From contig JAFWYB010000045.1 in assembly GCA_017517865.1 (NCBI GenBank), positions 1-41,234 on the forward strand: a stretch of 41,234 nucleotides of DNA. Reading direction: 5' to 3'. The translations under genes and the position numbers were made by a program. Within the stretch, counting starts at the first letter, position 1; the number at the start of each line of letters is the position of its first letter. Positions 22,678 through 31,912 of this stretch are shown here, piece by piece. This DNA comes from Clostridia bacterium. Lineage in GTDB: Bacteria > Bacillota > Clostridia > Oscillospirales > Acutalibacteraceae. The notes beneath the pieces are model-generated. The model was not told where the DNA came from. It did not search any database and worked only from the letters and a program-made list of their open reading frames with translations.

Positions 22678-24126
22678 ATGAATTATTATGTTGGTATTGA
22701 CCTTGGTACTTCCTCAGTCAAAGCTCTGCTTTTAAGCGGTGACGGTGAGTCGGTTGCCTCGGTTACTAAGGAATATCCCCTGTATTTCCCTCATAACGGC
22801 TGGAGTGAGCAGAACCCCGGTGACTGGTACAATCAGACGGTCGCTTCGCTTAAAGAGCTTTTAAGCGGAATTGACGCAGAAAGTGTGCGCTCGTTCTCTT
22901 TTTCGGGGCAGATGCACGGCCTCGTTATGCTTGACAGTGAGGATAATGTTATACGCCCCGCGCTTTTATGGAATGACTCAAGAAGTCAGATGCAGACGGA
23001 TTTTCTTAATGAAGATAAGGATTTTCTTCTCGACAACACGGCTAACATTGCCTTTGCGGGCTTTACCCTTCCGAAGCTTCTTTGGGTAAAGGAAAACGAA
23101 CCGGACAATTATGCGAAAATCAGCAAAATTATGCTGCCGAAGGATTATGTTGCTTACAGGCTTTCAGGTTCCTTCTGCACAGATGTTTCAGACGCTTCGG
23201 GTACGCTTTATTTTGACGTTGAAAACCGTTGCTGGTCAAAGAACATTCTTGAAAAGTTCGGTATAGAGGAAGCGTGGTTACCCAAGGTGCTTGAAAGTGA
23301 TGAGTGTGCAGGTACGCTTAAAGCTGACCTTGCCGAAGCACTGGGCCTTAGCGAAGTTAAAATAATCATCGGTGCAGGGGATAATGCGGCTGCGGCTATC
23401 GGCACCGGTACGGTAAAAGACGGTGACTGCAATATTTCTCTCGGCACAAGCGGCACAATTTTCACCGTAAGTGATAAATTCAGCCTTGACAGAGAAAGTG
23501 CAATTCACTCCTTCTGCTCTGCAGGCCGTAACTATCATCAGATGGCCTGTATGCTTTCAGCTGCGGTATGCTGTAACTGGTGGGTAGAAAAGATTCTCCG
23601 TGACGGCTATGACGAGGTGCTTTCAAAGGAAGACAGACTCGGTGAAAACGAGGTTATGTTCCTGCCGTATCTTATGGGTGAGCGTTCACCTGTCAACGAC
23701 ACTCAGGTAAGAGGTATGTTTTACGGTATGAGTCTTGATACCGATAAGGATGATATGAGCCTTGCTGTTCTTGAGGGCGTTGCCTTCGCTCTGCGTCACA
23801 GTATTGATATTATCAGAAATATGGGCATCAATATTAAAAGGTCAAATATATGCGGTGGCGGCACAAAGAATAAGCTGTGGCTTAAAATTATATCAAATGT
23901 GCTCGGTATAGAGCTTCTCATTCCTGAAAGCCGTGAGGGTGCTTCTCTCGGTGCGGCGCTTCTTGCGGCAAAGGGTATAATGACTGCACATGAATATGAA
24001 GCTCTTGAAAGTAAGGTTTATAAAACAGCTGAAACCGTAAAGCCCGAAGACGGACTTACGGCAAAGTACGAAGAGAGATATCTTAAATGGAGAAAGCTAT
24101 ACCCTGCCGTCAGGGGTATAAATTAA
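22678..24126 (+). CDS. xylB: Xylulokinase
   Basis: 482 aa FGGY kinase that phosphorylates D-xylulose at O5. The N-terminal DLGTSSVKALL loop, QMHG at 78-81 (xylulokinase signature), LLWNDSR, the catalytic D235 in GAGDNAAAAIGTG, and ICGGGTKNKLW are present. AAGAGGTAAG precedes the ATG. It is directly downstream of xylA and followed after 12 bases by the anchored heparinase-like gene. Confidence 0.97.
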   Translation: MNYYVGIDLGTSSVKALLLSGDGESVASVTKEYPLYFPHNGWSEQNPGDWYNQTVASLKELLSGIDAESVRSFSFSGQMHGLVMLDSEDNVIRPALLWNDSRSQMQTDFLNEDKDFLLDNTANIAFAGFTLPKLLWVKENEPDNYAKISKIMLPKDYVAYRLSGSFCTDVSDASGTLYFDVENRCWSKNILEKFGIEEAWLPKVLESDECAGTLKADLAEALGLSEVKIIIGAGDNAAAAIGTGTVKDGDCNISLGTSGTIFTVSDKFSLDRESAIHSFCSAGRNYHQMACMLSAAVCCNWWVEKILRDGYDEVLSKEDRLGENEVMFLPYLMGERSPVNDTQVRGMFYGMSLDTDKDDMSLAVLEGVAFALRHSIDIIRNMGINIKRSNICGGGTKNKLWLKIISNVLGIELLIPESREGASLGAALLAAKGIMTAHEYEALESKVYKTAETVKPEDGLTAKYEERYLKWRKLYPAVRGIN

Positions 24127-24138
24127 GGCGGTGAAAAT

Positions 24139-26142
24139 ATGAAAAAAGGAAGAAAAGCCAAAAAAGCCAAAAAAGCGATACTCGGCATATTTATTTCCGT
24201 AGCACTTGTTATTGTTTTGGGTGCCTCTGATATTGTGCCGCATTTTGCCGTTATTCCCGATATGATAAGGGTTGGTATAGATTACATAAGCCTTGACAGA
24301 AATCCCGATTATCCCGATAAGAAGGAAATAGAAGAGGCTCTTAACGGGAATGCTGAGGTGAAGCACCCGTTTATCCTTGCCGACAGTGCTGATTTTGATA
24401 AGGTAAGAGAAGAATATGAAACGAAGAAGTTTACTGCTTATACCGAAAAGCTTCTTGAATACGTTCTTTCAAATGCAGATGCTCTTCTTGACACAGCAAT
24501 TTACCCACCTATGGACTATGTACTTGATGAAGAGGACAGCATACTTCCCATTTCCCGTGAGGTTATCTGCCGTATGGTTATTTTAGGCTATGCGTGGCAG
24601 ATTACAGGTGAAGAAAAATATGCGGAAAGAGCGAAGGCTGAGCTTGAAAAGGTATGCGGTTATGACGATTGGTGCACCTCTCATTTTCTTGCAACGGCTG
24701 AAATGGCACTTGCTGTTTCTATCGGCTATGACTGGCTTTACGATTACCTTGACGAGGATTTCAAGAGTCTTATGGAAGAAAAGGTGTGGGATTATGCTAT
24801 CAGTTCCGCTCTTGACGATAACCATTGGTTCACCTGGTCAAAGAATAACTGGAACAGCATATGCTACAGCGGTATAGGTATAGCCTGTATGACCTTTTTT
24901 AACGGTGATATTGACAGATCTGCAGAATTCCTTTCAATGTGTTACAAGAATATGCCTATAGCCTTCGAAAACTTTACCCCTGACGGCGTTTATGCCGAGG
25001 GTCCCGGCTACAGTCAATCGGGTATGGATGCTATTGTCAATTTTGTGGCAACAAGCAAAAATTTCTTCGGCACAGATTTCGGTATGAGTGAAATTGCAGG
25101 CTTTAAGGAGCTCGGCAAATTCCCGGTTTATATCACTACGCCTACAGGTGTGTTCAATTTCGGCGATAACAAGGCGAGAATGTGCTTTACTCCCTCTCTC
25201 CATTGGTACGCTGCGGAGTATGAATCACCTTTGCTTGCCTGCTATCAGATGAGTGACGAGCCGGGCGAATTTACTCCCGACACCTCTGAAAACACCGAAA
25301 GAAACGGTGGCGGCAAAAGCTATGCACTGTCTTCTCTTTGGTATAACAGAGCCTACACTCCCGAAAGTGCCGATTTTTCAGACGAAGGACTTTATCTTCA
25401 GCTTGATTCGGACGCAGGTCAGGATATGGTGCTTATGAGAAGCGCCTATCTGGATGAAAACGCTACCTTCGCAGGCATCAAGGGCGGATATAATTTCATC
25501 AACCACGGTGACCTTGATATAGGTACATTTGTCTTTGACTCAATGGGTGTTCGTTGGGCAGAGGAATTGGGCCCCGGTCCCTATGATGCACCGAATTATT
25601 TCCTCAACACTCCCGCGGGGGGCAGATGGAAGAACTATTCAAAGCGTGCCGAGGGACAGAACACACTTGTTATTAACCCCGATATGACCCTTGATGACCA
25701 ATATGTATTGGCAGAGGGTAAGTTTACCGATTGCGAAGAAACCGAAAACGGGGGATTTGCAACTCTTGATATGACAGATGCCTACCGTATGAACGGTGCT
25801 GGCAAGGTTACGAGAACTTTTGAACTTTACAACAGCAGAACATCTCTTAAAATAACCGACAACGTAAAATGCCTTATCAAGAGTGATATTTACTGGTTTA
25901 TGCATACCAAGGCAGATATAGAAATTTCCGAAGACGGTAAGACTGCAATTCTTACAATCGGTGACAGTGAGCTGAAGGCTGTCTCTCATTCCGACGGTAT
26001 ATTCTCTGTTATGAAGGCTGAAAGGCTTAAGGGTGAATGGGAGTGGGATGAGGAATATCCCGACATTCAGAAGCTGACAGTCAGGCTTGAAGATGTTAAA
26101 AATGCAGAAATCTGTATAACCTTAGAGCCGTTGGATAAATAA
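24139..26142 (+). CDS. Membrane-anchored heparinase II/III-like protein
   Basis: 667 aa. Very basic N terminus (12 Lys/Arg in the first 14) then a membrane helix at about 14-34 with no lipobox or obvious cleavage site, so a signal anchor facing outside. Residues about 60-370 look like the alpha/alpha toroid (WNSICYSGIG; GVYAEGPGYSQSGM). About 400-660 is the beta-sandwich half, with YNFINHGDLDIGTFVFD as the heparinase-type motif. Superfamily members are polysaccharide lyases acting on uronic acid polymers; the usual H-N-H-N-D motif is replaced by N-H-G-D, so activity is uncertain. It is the last gene of the xylAB transcript, linking it to pentose-containing glycans. Confidence 0.8.
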   Translation: MKKGRKAKKAKKAILGIFISVALVIVLGASDIVPHFAVIPDMIRVGIDYISLDRNPDYPDKKEIEEALNGNAEVKHPFILADSADFDKVREEYETKKFTAYTEKLLEYVLSNADALLDTAIYPPMDYVLDEEDSILPISREVICRMVILGYAWQITGEEKYAERAKAELEKVCGYDDWCTSHFLATAEMALAVSIGYDWLYDYLDEDFKSLMEEKVWDYAISSALDDNHWFTWSKNNWNSICYSGIGIACMTFFNGDIDRSAEFLSMCYKNMPIAFENFTPDGVYAEGPGYSQSGMDAIVNFVATSKNFFGTDFGMSEIAGFKELGKFPVYITTPTGVFNFGDNKARMCFTPSLHWYAAEYESPLLACYQMSDEPGEFTPDTSENTERNGGGKSYALSSLWYNRAYTPESADFSDEGLYLQLDSDAGQDMVLMRSAYLDENATFAGIKGGYNFINHGDLDIGTFVFDSMGVRWAEELGPGPYDAPNYFLNTPAGGRWKNYSKRAEGQNTLVINPDMTLDDQYVLAEGKFTDCEETENGGFATLDMTDAYRMNGAGKVTRTFELYNSRTSLKITDNVKCLIKSDIYWFMHTKADIEISEDGKTAILTIGDSELKAVSHSDGIFSVMKAERLKGEWEWDEEYPDIQKLTVRLEDVKNAEICITLEPLDK

Positions 26143-26203
26143 AAATGGGGCTATAAAAAACTAAACGCCTAAAACTCTTATAAATAAAAGAAAAGCAAAT
26201 ACC

Positions 26204-26246
26204 AAAACCGTTGTAAAAGCCCAAAAAGCTTTACAACGGTTTTTTA
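26204..26246. terminator. Strong terminator of the xylAB transcript
   Basis: AAAACCGTTGTAAAAGC (26204-26220) pairs with GCTTTACAACGGTTTT (26228-26243) with one bulge, followed by TT; stem of about 16 bp. AAAA on the other side lets it work on the minus strand as well. Confidence 0.9.
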
Positions 26247-26265
26247 CTGTTACGTTTTGTTTACT

Positions 26266-26394
26266 GCAGACTTAAATTCGCACTTTCATCTGTCTGCCCG
26301 AAAAGACAGAGCTGTAAAATCATCAGATTTTATAGGGTGAATCCTGACTGGCCGGCTGCTCAGAAGGGCTGCATTTTTTTTACAGCCCCATTTT
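26266..26394 (+). ncRNA. Structured intergenic segment with switching hairpins (possible small RNA)
   Basis: Three successive hairpins on the + strand: TCTGTCT 26289-26295 with AGACAGA 26304-26310; CTGTAAAATC 26312-26321 with GATTTTATAG 26326-26335; GGGCTG 26366-26371 with CAGCCC 26383-26388, then CATTTTATT. GCAGAC 26266-26271 can instead pair with GTCTGC 26292-26297, which excludes the first hairpin. No open frame. No promoter is obvious, so a 3'-UTR structure is as likely as a free RNA, on either strand. Confidence 0.35.
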
Positions 26395-28018
26395 ATTCGG
26401 TTATAATTTCAAAGGAAAGTTCGCTTACACCTTCCTTTAAAAGAAAATCATAACAGTAGACTGTTATATCATCAGCATTGTATTCGTGCGGAGTGTGTTT
26501 TTCTTCTTTGACCGAAAGAATGACTTTATCTAAAGGATAAAGCATTTTTGTTCTGCCGAAAACAAGAGCATCTTTTTTTATTTCTGCTTTTCTTAAGCTG
26601 ACAAATCTTTCTGTTATGCAGAGGTTATCACAGAAGCGGAATTTATCGGTAATTGTTATTCCGTTTTCTTTGATTTCGGCTTCTCTTAAAGCCGAGATAA
26701 GCTCTTTTTCACCGTAGGGCTTTGTTATATCACATACTGCCGTACCGTTCTCGCAGCTTAGTGAGGCGGTATATTCTTTTCCGCAAAGCTGACTCTTACC
26801 GTTTATAACGGGTACGCTGTGAGAAAATGAGGAATTACAGAAAATGCCGTATCTCTTTTTCTCGTCGAAATAATCTCCGGTATATCTTCCCGAGCCTAAA
26901 TCGCAGAAGACCTGACCGTCATTATCGGCATAGATAAAGGAGCCGAGATCGTTGTGGTTGTGGGGCTCACCGTTACTGCCGCCCTTGAAAGCAAAGGAAT
27001 AAATATCCTTGTTGACAATCAGCTGATTTGCCACGGGGGAATATGCGCCTTTATTTTTCAGAGAGGGGGTGATATCGTCAGAAGCTTCCCATATAACCGC
27101 TCTGTAACAGTTAATCCACTTTGTGTTTGTTGCGGCAAGATTATCATTAGTCATATTTCTGCAAGGAGATGTACCGGGAAGCTTTCCGTGAATATAATTC
27201 TGTAAAGCATAGTCGGCGGTGAATTTCATATCAGAATCGGAAAAGCTCAGACTTGCACCGCCTTTAAGGCGGCATTTTTCGCCGTAGGAAGCTATATTTT
27301 TTATTTTAGGGCAGTCAAAAAGGTCGCTTTTTCCTGCTGTGAATTTATAAAGCATATCGGCGAAGACACAGTAAGCCGTAAAGCCGTATTGCCAGTAGGA
27401 AGGGCCCTCAAAACAGAACCCGTCGTCGGTGAAGCCGCTTATGTAGCGCTCAAGAGTCTTCAGAATACGTTCTCTGAGCTTTAGAAATTCACCCGGAAAC
27501 AGATATAAAAGCGTTCCCCCGATATAGGAAGCGCAGACAGATGCCCAATTCATTTCACAGCTTTCCCACCAGAATGTATTTTGTATGTAGTTATCAAGAA
27601 GCCTTGATTTTATTTCTTTTCTGACTCTGTTATATGTTTCGGGTGTCATTTTATCCTTGAAAACCGTAGAGATTTCCGCCAAGGCAAAAGAGGTCTCCGC
27701 TACAAAAAGGTCGATAAAATTTTCACCGTGAATTATATGCGCCGGTAACATCCACGAGCACTCATCACATACAGCGGAAATCACTTTTTCCAGCTTGCTT
27801 ATATAACTGTCATCAAAAAGAGAAAGTATGGCTGTGGCGGAAAGGTAGTCACGCCTTTTGAAATAAAGCTTTTCAAAATCCTGTCGGTTGCCGCTTTTAA
27901 GAAACTTTTCTCTTTCGCTTAAGGGGAAATCCTTAAGGTCATCGTCACAGCTTTTCAGATAAAGCTCCTGGGCTAACTTAAACAGAACAGGATAGTCTGT
28001 TTTATTATAAATACTCAT
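26393..28018 (-). CDS. Heparinase II/III family protein
   Basis: 541 aa from ATG 28018, 4 bases after the upstream stop; a longer frame to 28108 overlaps that gene. No signal peptide, so cytoplasmic. The alpha/alpha toroid region is seen at about 40-290 (NWASVCASYIGG; GFCFEGPSYWQYGF) and the C-terminal beta region carries the family hallmark EPHNHNDLGSFIYAD near residue 350, followed by FCDLGSGRYTGDYF. It is a likely oligosaccharide lyase for uronic-acid-containing chains, though some members have other roles. Last gene of the minus operon; a distant paralogue of the anchored protein at 24139-26142. Confidence 0.88.
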   Translation of the reverse strand: MSIYNKTDYPVLFKLAQELYLKSCDDDLKDFPLSEREKFLKSGNRQDFEKLYFKRRDYLSATAILSLFDDSYISKLEKVISAVCDECSWMLPAHIIHGENFIDLFVAETSFALAEISTVFKDKMTPETYNRVRKEIKSRLLDNYIQNTFWWESCEMNWASVCASYIGGTLLYLFPGEFLKLRERILKTLERYISGFTDDGFCFEGPSYWQYGFTAYCVFADMLYKFTAGKSDLFDCPKIKNIASYGEKCRLKGGASLSFSDSDMKFTADYALQNYIHGKLPGTSPCRNMTNDNLAATNTKWINCYRAVIWEASDDITPSLKNKGAYSPVANQLIVNKDIYSFAFKGGSNGEPHNHNDLGSFIYADNDGQVFCDLGSGRYTGDYFDEKKRYGIFCNSSFSHSVPVINGKSQLCGKEYTASLSCENGTAVCDITKPYGEKELISALREAEIKENGITITDKFRFCDNLCITERFVSLRKAEIKKDALVFGRTKMLYPLDKVILSVKEEKHTPHEYNADDITVYCYDFLLKEGVSELSFEIITE

Positions 28019-28022
28019 AACA

Positions 28023-29063
28023 CTATTTTGAAAGCCAGTCAAAGGATTTTCTTCCGCAAACGGCGTGCTTACCGGGGAAAACATCAATATGAAGCTTATC
28101 CTCGGCATTCATAAGGGAATACACTTTTTTTATTTTGCTGTGCGCCTGCTCAGAGGCCTTTATGGGGAAGAGCTTATCCTTTTTGCCGGATTCGATAAAC
28201 AGCTCCTTAGGTGCCAGAGCAGAAGCAAAATCGTATATTTCACCCACCTCAAGAATGTGCGGAATGTAGTTATCGGGGCAGTGCCACATTGAAAGAATAC
28301 TGTCCTTGAATGTGTTGATATACCCGCAGATAACGGTTTTGTAAATGCTGTCATCAAGAAGCGAAGCATAAAGAGCTGTAAGCCCTCCTCCTGAAATGCC
28401 CATAAGCGAAACCTTGCTTTCGTCAACGGCTTCCATTCTTCTTAAAAGTTTTGCACAGGTAAGAGCCTGATAAACCCTTAGGGATGCGGTGGTAAGCCCG
28501 TAGGGGAGAAGATGACGGGAAAGCTCATCGCAGGAGCTTATGTAAAAGGGCTTCCATAAATCGTGTGATAGTCTTGCCTCACCGAAGCCGAAAAGCTCGG
28601 GAGCAATAACCGTGCAGCCTCTTTTTGCCATTTCTGCGGCAAAGTTATTCTGATAATTGTCGATATAGCTAAAATGCTTTTTGTTGCCGCTTTTTGAGAT
28701 GTTCAGTATCTGCCTTACACCGTAGCCGTGGCCGCAAAGAGCCACAACGCCGCCCGTTTTGCCTTGGACATTTTTCGGTTCAAGGATATAAACAAGGCTG
28801 TTTAATCCCTCAAGAATTTCCGCGGAATATTTTTTCAGTGTGTATTCGGGATAATCAAGCTCTTTGCCGACGGGGACAAGCTTTAATTCGGTTGCCATTG
28901 AGTTTAATTTTTCAAGTGAGAAAAGCTCTGCGGCCTTTTCTTTTATGCTCTGCCCGATTTCAAGAGCCTCCTCATAAGAGACTGCATTTTTATAAGGCTC
29001 TGCCTTTACCTTGCCGTAAAGACCTGACATAAATTTATCGGGTGAATAGGGACTGTTTTTCAT
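28023..29063 (-). CDS. Alpha/beta hydrolase (acetyl-xylan-esterase / dienelactone-hydrolase-like)
   Basis: 346 aa from ATG 29063, correctly spaced from GAGGTGA; a GTG at 29072 lies on that site. The oxyanion strand is VVALCGHGYG, the nucleophile elbow LMGISGGG, the acid in FIESGKKDKLFP, and the base in GKHAVCG, giving a full Ser-Asp-His triad. No signal peptide, so it acts on imported substrate. The family contains carbohydrate esterases; in this operon removal of acetyl or acyl groups from a glycoside or oligosaccharide is a reasonable inference. Gap of 10 bases from the GH3 gene. Confidence 0.85.
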   Translation of the reverse strand: MKNSPYSPDKFMSGLYGKVKAEPYKNAVSYEEALEIGQSIKEKAAELFSLEKLNSMATELKLVPVGKELDYPEYTLKKYSAEILEGLNSLVYILEPKNVQGKTGGVVALCGHGYGVRQILNISKSGNKKHFSYIDNYQNNFAAEMAKRGCTVIAPELFGFGEARLSHDLWKPFYISSCDELSRHLLPYGLTTASLRVYQALTCAKLLRRMEAVDESKVSLMGISGGGLTALYASLLDDSIYKTVICGYINTFKDSILSMWHCPDNYIPHILEVGEIYDFASALAPKELFIESGKKDKLFPIKASEQAHSKIKKVYSLMNAEDKLHIDVFPGKHAVCGRKSFDWLSK

Positions 29064-29073
29064 AGCACTCACC

Positions 29074-31146
29074 TCAGAAAACTATCTTACCGGCTACGGT
29101 TAGCTTTTTACTGTCTGCACCTACATAAACCGTGTAGCCTTCGTCAAGCTCCCAGCTGCCGCTTTCAGGGTTATAAAATCTGATATCATCAATAAGCACG
29201 TCAACCTCTGCAGAAACAGCTTCACCTGCCTTAACGCTTACACGCTTAAAGCCCTTGAGCACCTTAACGGGTCTGTCTTTTTCCGTGCTGTTACTGCCTA
29301 CATAAACCTGTATTACTTCATCACCGTCAACATCACCTCTGTTTGTTACATTAACGGCAATTTTGATTTTCTCTTCATCTTTTTCGCAGGATAAGCATTC
29401 AAGCTCAAAATCCGTATAAGAAAGGCCGAAACCGAAGGGGAAATGAGGCTCAATTCCCTTTTTATCAAAGAGGGTATAGCCGTGATAATAGCCGTACTCG
29501 ATGTTTTTATCCTTTGCACCAAGGTGCAGGAAGGGTGGATAGTGCTCTGCCTTTCCGGCTATAGTAAAGGGAAGCTTGCCCGCGGGAGTAACATCACCGC
29601 TGATGATGTCTGCAAGGGCATTACCGCCCTCAAGACCGCTGTAAAAAGACATAACAACGGAATCTGCAAGGTCAATCCAGTCCTTGATAACATAAGCACT
29701 GCCGCCCATAATGTTGACAATAAGCTTTTTGCCGAGGGTTGAAAGAGCTCTGATAAGTGTTACATCCTCTTCGGGAATTCTTAAATCTGCTCTGTCACCG
29801 CCGGAGCCCTTCGGCTTTTTCTTGACGTTGCCGAGGTTAACGAGAAACTCACCCTCCTGAAGCCAGTCACTGCCCACACATACCACAATGTAGTCGCAGT
29901 TAACAGCAGCTTTCATTGCTTCCTTACAGCTTGAGCCGCTGTAAACAGAAACATTTTCCTCGCCGAAACGGTTTTTGATACCTTCATAAGGTGTAACTGC
30001 ATAGGGGCTGAAAACATTACTGCTTCCGTGGTCACCCGTGTTACGCTTGTTTGCATATCTTCCCACTACGGCAATCTTTTTGCCCTCGGGAAGGGGAAGA
30101 GCTTTATTTTTATTCTTAAGAAGCACAATGCCCTTTGTTGCCGCTTCTCTTGCCAAAGCAATATGCTCCTTTGAAAGAATAACGGACTTATCCTGCTTTT
30201 TGTGCTTCGGAAGAGTAGAAATAAGTGCTCTTAAAATTCTTGCGGCTGATTTGTTTATGTCTTCTTCAGTTATCTCTCCTTTTTTAAGAAGACAGGAAAG
30301 TGTGGCATAACGGAAAAGATAGGGCATTTCCATATCCATACCGGCCTTAAGGCTTCTCTTTGCATCGTAAATACCGTAGAAGAAATCGGAAAGCGAAAAG
30401 CCGTCAAAGCCCCACTTGCCGTGAAGAATATCTGTAAGAAGCTCTTTGTTTTCGCAGGCATAGGTGCCGTTGACCTTATTGTAAGCACCCATTATTGACA
30501 TTGCGCCTGCATCAATACACTTTTTAAAATGAGGCAGATATACCTCGTGGAGAGTTCTTTCGTCAGCAATTGCGTTGGCTGAAAAACGAAGGTCCTCAAT
30601 GCTGTTGAGAGCGTAGTGCTTCGGACAGGCGATAATGCCGTTATCCTGCATAGCCCTTGTAAGAGCCGCCCCCATTCTGCCTAAAAGGCAGGGGTCCTCA
30701 CCGTAGGTTTCCTGAGCTCTGCCCCACATAGGGTTGCGCAGAAGATTTATACATACGCCCGCAAAAAGGTTAGCGTCAAGTGCCGACGCCTCTTCGGCAA
30801 AGACCTCACCGATGCGGTATTCAAGCTCATCGTCAAAGGAAGCGCCACGAAGCATAGAAACGGGGAAGCAGGTGCATTTACCCATAACGATACCGCGGGG
30901 ACCGTCGGTAAACATTACGGGCGGTATGCCTAATCTTTTGCAACCGCCTGCAGGATAAGCCTCACCGTTATAAAATCTGCCTTTTGTGAGAAAATTCTTT
31001 GCCGTAACACCGAGAGCGTGTCCCTGAAGAAGACGGATTTTCTCTCCCACGGTCATTTCCCTTAAAAGCAAATCTGACGCCTCGTAAAGCTTTTCTTTTG
31101 TAGGTTCATTTTTATAAAGCTCAAGTGCTTTTTCAAAAGTAAACAT
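29074..31146 (-). CDS. Glycoside hydrolase family 3 (beta-glucosidase / beta-xylosidase type)
   Basis: 690 aa, cytoplasmic (no signal). Domain order is the GH3 barrel (about 30-310), alpha/beta sandwich (about 330-530), then a fibronectin-III-like tail (about 580-690). Substrate-binding D81 in DGPRG, K176-H177 in KHYALN, and nucleophile D254 in SLSDFF are all visible. GH3 enzymes release beta-linked glucose, xylose or other sugars from non-reducing ends; the specificity is not readable. GAGGTG precedes the ATG. It lies in an operon with a GPH importer and opposite xylA/xylB, so beta-xyloside or beta-glucoside cleavage inside the cell fits. Confidence 0.95.
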   Translation of the reverse strand: MFTFEKALELYKNEPTKEKLYEASDLLLREMTVGEKIRLLQGHALGVTAKNFLTKGRFYNGEAYPAGGCKRLGIPPVMFTDGPRGIVMGKCTCFPVSMLRGASFDDELEYRIGEVFAEEASALDANLFAGVCINLLRNPMWGRAQETYGEDPCLLGRMGAALTRAMQDNGIIACPKHYALNSIEDLRFSANAIADERTLHEVYLPHFKKCIDAGAMSIMGAYNKVNGTYACENKELLTDILHGKWGFDGFSLSDFFYGIYDAKRSLKAGMDMEMPYLFRYATLSCLLKKGEITEEDINKSAARILRALISTLPKHKKQDKSVILSKEHIALAREAATKGIVLLKNKNKALPLPEGKKIAVVGRYANKRNTGDHGSSNVFSPYAVTPYEGIKNRFGEENVSVYSGSSCKEAMKAAVNCDYIVVCVGSDWLQEGEFLVNLGNVKKKPKGSGGDRADLRIPEEDVTLIRALSTLGKKLIVNIMGGSAYVIKDWIDLADSVVMSFYSGLEGGNALADIISGDVTPAGKLPFTIAGKAEHYPPFLHLGAKDKNIEYGYYHGYTLFDKKGIEPHFPFGFGLSYTDFELECLSCEKDEEKIKIAVNVTNRGDVDGDEVIQVYVGSNSTEKDRPVKVLKGFKRVSVKAGEAVSAEVDVLIDDIRFYNPESGSWELDEGYTVYVGADSKKLTVAGKIVF

Positions 31147-31157
31147 TATTCTTCACC

Positions 31158-31901
31158 TCAGTAGCTTTTCAGCCTTTCAATATCTTTATACAACTGCTTT
31201 TCACTGCTTCCCGAAACGAACTCAACCATAACAATTCCCTTAAAATCCTTTTCTCTGAATTTTTTAAGCAGAGTGTCAAGATAGTATTTGTCCTTTTTTC
31301 TGAAAAGCTGCTCTCTTTTTAAATCACGGTAAGAAACGTGAACGTTTTCCGTGAAATCATAGGTTCTGTCAATTCTGTCAAGGTCATATTCCATACGGAA
31401 ATATCTTGACTGAAAATAAGTCCGGAAATTGTCTTTTTTCAGTTCCTCTTTAAATTTCAGAATAGCATCGGTATTGTTGTTAAAGGTTTTGCCGTGGCAT
31501 TCGGGGCAGACAAGCAGACCGTATTTTTCTGCAACAGCGCACATCTTTTCTGTGTTTTCAAGAAGCGTCTCATATTCGGCCTCGCTTGTTTTTTCGCTGT
31601 CCTTTCTGCCGAGCCACACCCTTATTGAAGAAGCACCCATTTCTTTTGTGCATTCGCAGATGTCAATCCATTTGCTTTCACTGTAATCAGCACAGTTAAA
31701 GTAGCTGCCGTAGGAGCTGACCGTAATTCCCGCCTCGTCGCAGAGCATCTTTACCTTACGGGCGTCATCAACAGCTTTAACGTGAACGTCTGCGCCCCAT
31801 TCAATATAAGCAATACCTGCATTTTCAGCAATTCTGACTATTTCCTCTGCACTCTTTTTCCTGAAGGTTACACTGCAAAGACCAAGTTTAAAACAGCTCA
31901 T
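31158..31901 (-). CDS. Sugar phosphate isomerase/epimerase family TIM-barrel protein
   Basis: 247 aa of the xylose-isomerase-like / AP-endonuclease-2 barrel. N terminus FKLGLCSVTFRK, EWGADVH metal-side strand, IRVWLG, CPECHGKTF with metal-type Glu and His, and MVEFVSG at the end. Members isomerise or epimerise sugars, and related proteins cleave 3-keto-glycosides. Length and motifs do not decide which. AAGGTGAT precedes ATG; 11 bases from the symporter stop. In this operon it may act on the sugar freed or modified by the neighbouring enzymes. Confidence 0.85.
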   Translation of the reverse strand: MSCFKLGLCSVTFRKKSAEEIVRIAENAGIAYIEWGADVHVKAVDDARKVKMLCDEAGITVSSYGSYFNCADYSESKWIDICECTKEMGASSIRVWLGRKDSEKTSEAEYETLLENTEKMCAVAEKYGLLVCPECHGKTFNNNTDAILKFKEELKKDNFRTYFQSRYFRMEYDLDRIDRTYDFTENVHVSYRDLKREQLFRKKDKYYLDTLLKKFREKDFKGIVMVEFVSGSSEKQLYKDIERLKSY

Positions 31902-31912
31902 ATACTATCACC

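Larger units (their letters stand above)
26142..26394. repeat. Inverted 19-bp repeat joining the 3' ends of two converging heparinase-like genes
   Basis: AAAATGGGGCTATAAAAAA at 26142-26160 is mirrored, with one difference, by the complement of 26376-26394. Each copy begins at the stop codon of its gene, so both transcripts end with the same 3' sequence. The 250 bases between hold the two structures listed separately and no gene. Confidence 0.85.
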
